Below, in pieces: positions 58,963 to 64,000 of a DNA stretch of 64,000 nucleotides. The stretch's first letter is position 1, and every line of letters begins with the position of its first letter. The stretch is from Mesorhizobium sp. WSM2240. GTDB lineage: Bacteria; Pseudomonadota; Alphaproteobacteria; Rhizobiales; Rhizobiaceae. The position numbers were made by a program, and so were the translations under genes. The stretch is from assembly GCF_040438645.1 (NCBI RefSeq), contig NZ_CP159253.1, positions 5,446,501 through 5,510,500 on the forward strand. Reading direction: 5' to 3'. The notes beneath the pieces were generated by a model. That model searched no databases. It worked only from the letters and a program-made list of their open reading frames with translations, and was not told the DNA's origin.

Positions 58963-59862
58963 ATGGCACTGCGGCCGGCATGGAAGGGTTATCTGAAGCT
59001 TTCGCTGGTGACCTGCGCCGTGGAGTTGTCCAACGCCACCACGCAAAGCGGCAAAATCTCGTTCCGCACCATCAATCGGAAGACCGGCAACAGGGTGAAG
59101 CGACAGTACATCGACTCGGCCAGCGGAAAACCGGTCGACGAAGACAGCCAGGTCAAGGGCTATGAGATAGACGATGACGAATTCCTGCTGATCGAGGAGG
59201 AGGAGATCGAGGCGGTCCAGATCGAATCCTCCCATACGATGGAACTCGAGGGATTCGTCGACAAGTCCGACATCAAGGAGGTCTACCTCGACACTCCTTA
59301 CTATTTGAGCCCGGCCGACAAGGTGTCGGAGGAAGCATTCGCCGTCATCCGCGAGGCGCTCGCCGCCAAGAAGATGGCCGGGCTGGCCCGCATCGTGCTC
59401 TATCGCCGGGAGCGGCCGGTGCTGGTCGAACCCTTCGGCAAGGGCATGCTGGTCACGACGCTGCGCTACCAGAACACGGTGCGCAAACCGGACGAAATCT
59501 TCGACGACTTGAAGGGGGTGAAGCTCGACGAGGACATGGTCGAGCTGGCGGCCGACATCGTCGACAAGAAGAAAGCCAAATTCAATCCGGCCAAATTCGA
59601 GGACCATTACGAAACAGCGCTGATCGAACTCGTCCGCTCCAAGAAGGCCGGCAAGAAGATACAGAAGGCAAAGCCGGAGACGAAACCCTCCAACGTCGTC
59701 AATCTCTTCGACGCGTTGAGAAAAAGCCTGGCCGAGGACGCCGGCAAATCGGCCGGAGCGTCGGAGGATAAGCCCGCGCCGCGCAAGAAGTCGAACAGGC
59801 CGGACAAGGAGAAGTCCGAAAAAGCCAAGCCGAAATCCTCCTCGAAGAGCAAGTCGGCATAG
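58963..59862 (+). CDS. ku: Ku protein (non-homologous end joining)
   Basis: 299 residues from the ATG at 58963, seven bases after GAGG; in-frame ATGs at 58957 and 58948 are alternatives. The Ku core (WKGYLKLSLVTCAVELSNAT, RTINRKTGNRVKRQYIDSAS, GKPVDEDSQVKGYEIDDDEF, then YYLSPADKVSEEAFAVIREA) covers residues ~1-240. A Lys/Ser-rich C-terminal tail (~255-299, RKKSNRPDKEKSEKAKPKSS) is typical of rhizobial Ku and may aid DNA binding. Ku binds DNA ends and recruits LigD; no ligD lies in the window. It sits at the edge of a stress-type cluster. Confidence 0.93.
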   Translation: MALRPAWKGYLKLSLVTCAVELSNATTQSGKISFRTINRKTGNRVKRQYIDSASGKPVDEDSQVKGYEIDDDEFLLIEEEEIEAVQIESSHTMELEGFVDKSDIKEVYLDTPYYLSPADKVSEEAFAVIREALAAKKMAGLARIVLYRRERPVLVEPFGKGMLVTTLRYQNTVRKPDEIFDDLKGVKLDEDMVELAADIVDKKKAKFNPAKFEDHYETALIELVRSKKAGKKIQKAKPETKPSNVVNLFDALRKSLAEDAGKSAGASEDKPAPRKKSNRPDKEKSEKAKPKSSSKSKSA

Positions 59863-59917
59863 GCTGACCGAGCGCGGCGGCGCTGTCGCCGGCCAAGCCA
59901 AAATTTCTAACAAAGCC

Positions 59918-59943
59918 GGAACCAAATCCCCCCTCGTCCGCTT
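59918..59943 (+). promoter_or_regulatory. Possible weak EcfG-type promoter before the three small genes
   Basis: GGAAC at 59918-59922 matches the -35 of the general stress sigma factor. The expected -10 (GTT after 17 bases) reads GCTTTT here, so the match is partial. Confidence 0.4.
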
Positions 59944-59968
59944 TTTCCCGACTACCGGGAGATGCGCA

Positions 59969-60070
59969 ATGGACAGGCTGATCGATTTATTGCTGGCGTT
60001 GCTGAGTGCACGCTGGTTTCCGTACTGGCCGCCCGAAACCGCTGATTTCAGGCCCGTGAGGAGGCGCTGA
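59969..60070 (+). CDS. Very small protein (33 residues), function unknown
   Basis: ATG at 59969 behind CCGGGAG, 33 codons, stop at 60070. The sequence MDRLIDLLLALLSARWFPYW starts with an amphipathic or membrane-inserted helix and ends with a basic FRPVRRR. The next small gene starts two bases after the stop, and the third overlaps the second, which supports all three as a real operon. I do not recognise a family. Confidence 0.5.
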   Translation: MDRLIDLLLALLSARWFPYWPPETADFRPVRRR

Positions 60071-60072
60071 AT

Positions 60073-60219
60073 ATGGTTCGCATGCTCTCCATTCTCTTCG
60101 CCGGCTGGGTGGTCAACCGCGTGATGGCGGAAAACCGGATAAGGCATCCGATCGCGCTTCTGCCGCCGCCTGGCCGGAAGCGGCGAGAACGCCCGCAGGG
60201 AGAAAGGTATCCCAAATGA
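60073..60219 (+). CDS. Very small protein (48 residues), function unknown
   Basis: ATG at 60073, preceded by GAGGAGG within the previous gene. MVRMLSILFAGWVVNRVMAE forms a hydrophobic helix, followed by a Pro-rich and basic tail (ALLPPPGRKRRERPQGE). Its TGA overlaps the ATG of the next gene (ATGA at 60216). It may be a small membrane-associated protein; no family recognised. Confidence 0.55.
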   Translation: MVRMLSILFAGWVVNRVMAENRIRHPIALLPPPGRKRRERPQGERYPK

Positions 60220-60542
60220 CGATGGCAGATCAGGACAAGCCCGGCCAACCCGGCAATCCAGCCGAAGAGGATGTGCCCGAGGCCGTAGAGGACGATGCGC
60301 CAGTCGTGGAAGAGGACTGGGAACGGGTCGACGCCGCCGAAGCTGAAGCGGGCGCCGATGAAGAGGACGTCTTCGCGTCGGAAGAAGTGGAAGTGATCCC
60401 CGAGGAGACGGACCTTTCGCAAGAAGACGACGACGACAATCCCTACCAGGAGAGCGACGAGGCCCTGCCTGACGACGAGGAAGAGGCCGCGATCCGCCAC
60501 GATCTGCTGGACCGGGACGAGGGCGAGCGCTTCGGCGATTGA
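60216..60542 (+). CDS. Highly acidic 108-residue protein, function unknown
   Basis: From the ATG at 60216, overlapping the previous small gene by four bases. Nearly half of the residues are Asp or Glu (runs such as EEDVPEAVEDDAPVVEEDWE and SQEDDDDNPYQESDEALPDD), with no Cys and no hydrophobic core, so it is probably disordered and very low in pI. The C-terminus HDLLDRDEGERFGD is more regular. It may buffer cations or mimic DNA. It is the last gene of a three-gene run next to Ku. Confidence 0.65.
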   Translation: MTMADQDKPGQPGNPAEEDVPEAVEDDAPVVEEDWERVDAAEAEAGADEEDVFASEEVEVIPEETDLSQEDDDDNPYQESDEALPDDEEEAAIRHDLLDRDEGERFGD

Positions 60543-60590
60543 CCCGCAGCCCTACCGCCCTCTTAAAGGCGGATTCTTTGCGCAATTTCG

Positions 60591-60615
60591 GGAACCAACG
60601 AGCCGCGCCGCTGTT
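60591..60615 (+). promoter_or_regulatory. EcfG-type general-stress promoter
   Basis: GGAAC at 60591-60595, 17 bases, then GTT at 60613-60615 match the GGAAC-N16/17-cGTT consensus of the alphaproteobacterial general stress sigma factor. It lies about 40 bases upstream of the small gene at 60657 and the YciF-like gene. Confidence 0.75.
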
Positions 60616-60656
60616 GAAGGGCGGGTGCGGATGGTGCTCTCGGGAGGGTACGCCAA

Positions 60657-60860
60657 ATGAAGAAACTGATCAGCAGCTTTCTGGCTGAAATGCAGCCCTT
60701 ATGGCTGAAGCAACGCCAGCAAAACGCAATCGGCCGCCGCATCGAGCGGCCCGAACAGCTCGAACAAATCATCCGCGCCAATCCATGGGTTCCGTTCCAG
60801 AAACGCGAACCCGGCCACCAGATGCAGAGAAACACGCGTGGGGCGCAGAGCCGCCACTGA
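60657..60860 (+). CDS. Small protein (67 residues), function unknown
   Basis: ATG at 60657, with GGGAGG nine bases upstream. MKKLISSFLAEMQPLWLKQR at the N-terminus is an amphipathic helix; the rest is basic and Gln-rich (QLEQIIRANPWVPFQKREPG). It begins behind an EcfG-type promoter and is 22 bases before the YciF-like gene, so the two are probably cotranscribed. No family recognised. Confidence 0.6.
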   Translation: MKKLISSFLAEMQPLWLKQRQQNAIGRRIERPEQLEQIIRANPWVPFQKREPGHQMQRNTRGAQSRH

Positions 60861-60882
60861 CCGGAACCGGAGACAACACACA

Positions 60883-61383
60883 ATGGCCAAGCAAAAGACG
60901 CTGGAGGACCTGTTCCACGACGGGCTGAAGGACATTCTCTACGCCGAGCGCAAGATCCTGAAGGCCCTGCCGAAGATGGCGAAGGGCGCCGAGGGCGCCG
61001 AGGTAAAGGCCGCGTTCGAAAAACACCGCGACGAAACCGAGACGCAGATCGAGCGGCTCGAAAAAGTATTTGAGATCTTCGGCAAGCGCGTGCAGGGCAA
61101 GAACTGCCCGGCCATTGAAGGAATCATTGAGGAAGGCGAAGAGATACTGGAGGATTACAAGGGCACTCCGGCGCTGGATGCCGGGCTGGTGTCCGCGGCG
61201 CAATCCGTCGAACATTACGAGATAACCCGCTACGGCACGCTGAAACGCTGGGCCGAAGTGCTCGGCATGAGCGATGCGGCGAAGCTGCTCGACCAGACGC
61301 TGCAGGAAGAGTCGAAAACCGATTCCGACCTGACCAAGCTGGCCGACGCCATGGCCAATTCGAAGGCGCTCAAGGCAGCCTAG
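60883..61383 (+). CDS. YciF-like ferritin-superfamily protein (DUF892)
   Basis: 166 residues from the ATG at 60883 (MAKQKTLEDLFHDGLKDILY). A four-helix bundle with the family's Glu/His set is seen: FHDGLKDILYAERKILKALP, FEKHRDETETQIERLEKVFE, EEGEEILED and SVEHYEITRYGTLKRWAEVL. YciE/YciF proteins are stress-induced, diiron or metal-binding bundles of unknown activity. An EcfG-type promoter lies upstream. Confidence 0.9.
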   Translation: MAKQKTLEDLFHDGLKDILYAERKILKALPKMAKGAEGAEVKAAFEKHRDETETQIERLEKVFEIFGKRVQGKNCPAIEGIIEEGEEILEDYKGTPALDAGLVSAAQSVEHYEITRYGTLKRWAEVLGMSDAAKLLDQTLQEESKTDSDLTKLADAMANSKALKAA

Positions 61384-61476
61384 CAATTGGCGTAATGCCC
61401 TACGCCCCCGCCTGCCCGGACGGGTGGGCGGCGCAGGGTGCAAGCTGGTAACGCCTGCCGGACATCAGGATGGCCC

Positions 61477-61737
61477 GTGCCTTTCTACCGTTTCGAATTT
61501 CGCGACGAGACCGGCACGCAGACGATGCCGGATATCGACCTTCCAGATCTCGACGCGGCCTACGAAGAGGCCAAAAGATCGACGCGCGACCTTTTGGTCG
61601 AGGCAACGATGAAGGGCGAGGAGCGGACCGGCTGGGCCTGCCGCGTCTATGACCAGGACGGACAACGCATCCTCTCCGTGAATTTCGAAGATGTCGTCCT
61701 CAATCGAGCAGACGACGATCCCGCAGACCTTCCGTAA
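61477..61737 (+). CDS. DUF6894-like small protein
   Basis: 86 residues from a GTG at 61477 (CAGGATGGCCC upstream). The pattern of VPFYRFEFRDETGTQTMPDI, a central LPDLDAAYEEAKRSTRDLL helix and RVYDQDGQRILSVNFEDVV strands matches the small DUF6894 proteins abundant in rhizobia. Function unknown. The longer frame from 61438 lacks support. Confidence 0.7.
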   Translation: MPFYRFEFRDETGTQTMPDIDLPDLDAAYEEAKRSTRDLLVEATMKGEERTGWACRVYDQDGQRILSVNFEDVVLNRADDDPADLP

Positions 61738-61809
61738 TCCCGCGAAACAGTCCCGCCTTTCATTTTTTCCCCTTCAGCGGTCCAAAAGTCACCGTTCTGA
61801 GGCGCTGCG

Positions 61810-61834
61810 GGAACCAACTTGCCCGCCACTTGTT
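61810..61834 (+). promoter_or_regulatory. EcfG-type general-stress promoter
   Basis: GGAAC at 61810-61814, 17 bases, then GTT at 61832-61834, with the same GGAACCAAC start as the site at 60591. It lies about 44 bases before the 24-residue gene and the PhnA-like gene. Confidence 0.75.
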
Positions 61835-61877
61835 GGTTTTGAGTGTTGTTGCAATGCCTTGAAGGGAGAGAACGAAA

Positions 61878-61952
61878 ATGCACGGCATCATTTATCTCGT
61901 CGGCCTTGTCGTGGTCATTCTCGCAATTCTGTCGCTGTTCGGGCTGCGCTGA
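61878..61952 (+). CDS. 24-residue single-helix membrane protein
   Basis: ATG at 61878 behind GGGAGAG, 24 codons to TGA at 61952. MHGIIYLVGLVVVILAILSL plus FGLR is one hydrophobic helix. It lies behind an EcfG-type promoter. Such tiny membrane proteins are easily missed. Role unknown. Confidence 0.6.
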   Translation: MHGIIYLVGLVVVILAILSLFGLR

Positions 61953-62015
61953 GCGGTTGCCCGTCATCCGGCTGCCGCCGGTAGTGCGAGCCAAATGTTT
62001 CCGAGGAGACCTTCG

Positions 62016-62918
62016 ATGGCCACTTCCGACTCTCCCCTGATATCGGTCGGCGGCGTGCAAGCCGACGAAACTTCCTACGTCGACTGGCCGGCGATCTTTG
62101 CCGGCACAATATTCGCCACCGCCATTTCATTCGTCCTGCTGACATTCGGCTCGGCGCTCGGCTTGTCCTTCGCCTCGCCCTATGAAGGCAGAGGCATGAC
62201 GCTGTTCTGGTTCTCGATCGCCGCCGCGCTGTGGCTTCTCTGGGTCCAGATTTCCAGTTTCATCGCCGGCGGTTACCTTACCGGCCGGCTGCGCCGACGA
62301 AAGCACGACGCGACGGAAGACGAATCCGACATTCGCGACGGCTCGCACGGACTTATCGTATGGGCGCTCGGCGCTCTGATCAGCGCCTTCATCGCAATAT
62401 GGGGCATAAGCGGCGTGGCGAGCACTGCCGCCACGTCGGTCAGCACGATCGCGGGAGGCGCGGCCAGCGGTGCGGGCGCTGCGGCCGAGGGCGAAGACCC
62501 TCTGTCGGGCACCTACGACCTTCTGGTCGACAGGTTCCTGCGTCCGGGAGATCCCGCCGCACCGCCGGTAAGCGCGGAAGCACGTGACGAAATAGGCCGC
62601 GTGCTCGTCATCGCTGTATCGGACGGCGCGCTGAACGACGCCGACCGGCAATATCTGACGACAACCATCGCCGCCCGCGCAGGCCTGGACGAGGCGCAGG
62701 CGCAGCAGCGCGTCGATGCGCTGCTGGCCGATGCGCAGGCGGCTGAAGCGGAAGCGAGGCAGGCGGCCGAAACGGCGCGCAAAGTGGCGATGATCGCGGC
62801 CTTCGTCACCGCCGCCTCGTTTCTGGTCAGCGCGGTAGGCGCCTACTACGGCGCAACGCTGGGCGGCAAGCACCGCGACAACCAGATCGTCTTCGCCGAC
62901 TGGCGGCGGCCTTGGTAG
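62016..62918 (+). CDS. PhnA-like multi-pass membrane protein
   Basis: 300 residues from the ATG at 62016, behind GAGGAG. Four hydrophobic segments at ~20-45 (WPAIFAGTIFATAISFVLLT), 60-85, 105-130 (LIVWALGALISAFIAIWGIS) and 245-275 (VAMIAAFVTAASFLVSAVGA) with a soluble Ala/Asp-rich region between the last two. The sequence resembles proteins called PhnA-like in rhizobia (not the phosphonoacetate hydrolase). It is probably cotranscribed with the 24-residue gene. Role unknown. Confidence 0.72.
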   Translation: MATSDSPLISVGGVQADETSYVDWPAIFAGTIFATAISFVLLTFGSALGLSFASPYEGRGMTLFWFSIAAALWLLWVQISSFIAGGYLTGRLRRRKHDATEDESDIRDGSHGLIVWALGALISAFIAIWGISGVASTAATSVSTIAGGAASGAGAAAEGEDPLSGTYDLLVDRFLRPGDPAAPPVSAEARDEIGRVLVIAVSDGALNDADRQYLTTTIAARAGLDEAQAQQRVDALLADAQAAEAEARQAAETARKVAMIAAFVTAASFLVSAVGAYYGATLGGKHRDNQIVFADWRRPW

Positions 62919-62974
62919 CCCGTTTGGGCGGGTGAACGGGTCGCGCCCTTAACCGGGCGCGGCCCATTCTGGCT

Positions 62975-64000
62975 TCAGGACCTGCCAGCGTCCGCGTAAC
63001 CGCCAAGAAACGCGGTCAGATTGTCGCTCAGCGCGTCGCAGAGATAGCCGCCTTCCTGGACGATGACGGTCGGCTGGCCGAGCTTTGCAATAGCTTCCGC
63101 GATCCGCGAAAATCCAGGCGTCGTCACAGATAGCCCGCCGAAGGGGTCGCCTTCGAAGGCGTCCAGCCCGAGCGCCACCACCAATGCGTCCGGTGAAAAG
63201 GCGCGGATGCGCCGGATGGCAATCTCGAGCGCTTCCAAAAATTGTTCGTCGCCTGATTTGCGGGCAAGCGGCAGGTTGAGATTGTAGCCGAGCCCCGGCC
63301 CCTCGCCGCGCTCGTCGGCATGGCCCCAGAAGAACGGATAGAAGCGGACTGGATCGGCATGGATCGAGACCGTCAGTACATCGGGCCGGGCATAGAAGAT
63401 ACCCTGCGTGCCGTTGCCGTGGTGCAGGTCGACATCGAGAATGGCGACGCGCGCTGCCTGTCTGCGAAGATGCTGTGCTGCGACCGCCGAATTGTTGATG
63501 AAGCAGAAGCCGCCGGCGACATCGGCGAAAGCATGATGGCCGGGCGGGCGGCAGAGCGCATAGGCGGCTGGGGCGCCGGAGATCACCGCTACGGCTGCCT
63601 CGACCGCAGACCATGCGCTCCAGCAGGCGCTCTCGAAGGTTTCGGCCGAGATCGGGCAGGCCGTGTCGGCCATGTGGTAGCCGGCCTGACCCACGGCCGA
63701 GGCGGGATAGCTGCCGCCGCGGGCGATCGGATGAATGTTCGGGATAACCTCGTCCGACGCTCCCTCAATGCGCCGCCAACGCACGAAGATGTTTTCGAGG
63801 AACTCCAGATATTCCGGCGTATGGACAGCGGCGATCGGCGCAAGGCCGAAATCGCGCGGGCGAAGGATTTCGCAACCCGCTGCACGCGCCCCGGCAAGCA
63901 GCCGCTCGACGCGCTCCGGCTTTTCCGGATTGGGCTGGGCTGCACCGCTGGACAAGAACGCCTTCGGGTCGTGGCGCTTCTGTTCGTCGGCAAAGTAGGC
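62975..64000 (-). CDS. Histone-deacetylase-family / acetylpolyamine amidohydrolase, 5' end outside window
   Basis: The frame is open through the right edge (AYFADEQKRHDPKAFLSSGA before the first internal start), so the N-terminus lies beyond 64000. Zn-hydrolase motifs are clear: RPPGHHAFADVAGGFCFINN, DVDLHHGNGTQGIFY, GLDAFEGDPFGGLS and QEGGY. These are the His-His, Asp-x-His and Asp ligands and the catalytic Tyr loop of the class II HDAC/AcuC/APAH group. Bacterial members deacetylate polyamines or other small amides. It is convergent with the PhnA-like gene. Confidence 0.9.
   Translation of the reverse strand, partial: AYFADEQKRHDPKAFLSSGAAQPNPEKPERVERLLAGARAAGCEILRPRDFGLAPIAAVHTPEYLEFLENIFVRWRRIEGASDEVIPNIHPIARGGSYPASAVGQAGYHMADTACPISAETFESACWSAWSAVEAAVAVISGAPAAYALCRPPGHHAFADVAGGFCFINNSAVAAQHLRRQAARVAILDVDLHHGNGTQGIFYARPDVLTVSIHADPVRFYPFFWGHADERGEGPGLGYNLNLPLARKSGDEQFLEALEIAIRRIRAFSPDALVVALGLDAFEGDPFGGLSVTTPGFSRIAEAIAKLGQPTVIVQEGGYLCDALSDNLTAFLGGYADAGRS

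Overview
The window is GC-rich alphaproteobacterial chromosome, most likely Hyphomicrobiales (rhizobia), and Mesorhizobium/Phyllobacteriaceae-like rather than Sinorhizobium. This is inferred from gene content and organisation: smoEFGK-smoS-mtlK and aglR-aglEFGAK operons, sitABCD behind a Mur-type box, a Ku gene in a stress cluster, EcfG-type promoters, and RIME-like mosaic repeats in many gaps. I see no tRNA, rRNA, CRISPR array, transposase or phage gene. Both ends cut genes.

Layout. (1) 1-3.0 kb: end of a sugar-type cluster (Gfo/Idh oxidoreductase, MalK-like ATPase), then a soluble class III adenylate cyclase. (2) 3.1-5.8 kb: a FAH-family hydrolase and an SDR, divergent from an amidohydrolase-2 lactonase; together they look like part of a non-phosphorylative L-fucose/L-rhamnose pathway. 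(3) 5.8-11.1 kb: a deoC / bi-domain aldehyde dehydrogenase pair, a small WYL-like protein, DoxX and ferredoxin-NADP reductase. (4) 11.3-18.5 kb: hyuA-hyuB, a SorC-family regulator, a CAP-domain lipoprotein, a DUF1127-like protein and a GcvA-like LysR regulator. (5) 18.8-26.75 kb: sorbitol/mannitol uptake and oxidation operon behind a good sigma-70 promoter, with mosaic repeats in four of its gaps. (6) 26.8-34.6 kb: three adjacent genes for large secreted proteins of unknown function (a propeller-like protein, a DUF11-repeat/Cys-rich protein and a second Cys-repeat protein). They share domains and are the best candidate here for an undescribed system. (7) 34.9-39.6 kb: LysE exporter with an AraC regulator, then an ECF sigma / anti-sigma / secreted subtilase operon. 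(8) 39.6-47.5 kb: alpha-glucoside regulon with two LacI-type operators. (9) 47.5-53.05 kb: sitABCD Mn/Fe uptake and a KefB/YbaL-like antiporter. (10) 53.1-58.75 kb: a Fic gene remnant, an AfuABC-like transporter whose binding protein looks more like a sugar-phosphate binder than an iron binder, and a convergent IMPase-family phosphatase. (11) 58.9-62.9 kb: Ku, several very small genes, YciF-like, DUF6894-like and PhnA-like proteins, with EcfG-type promoters. (12) 63-64 kb: a histone-deacetylase-family amidohydrolase running off the window.

The main theme is carbon scavenging by ABC transporters linked to oxidative catabolism (polyols, alpha-glucosides, deoxy sugars, hydantoin-like amides), plus metal uptake and general stress protection, as expected for a soil or rhizosphere bacterium. 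Start codons were re-chosen from ribosome binding sites, signal peptides and family length where the longest open frame was too long. Functions are inferred from motifs and neighbours; no database search was run.
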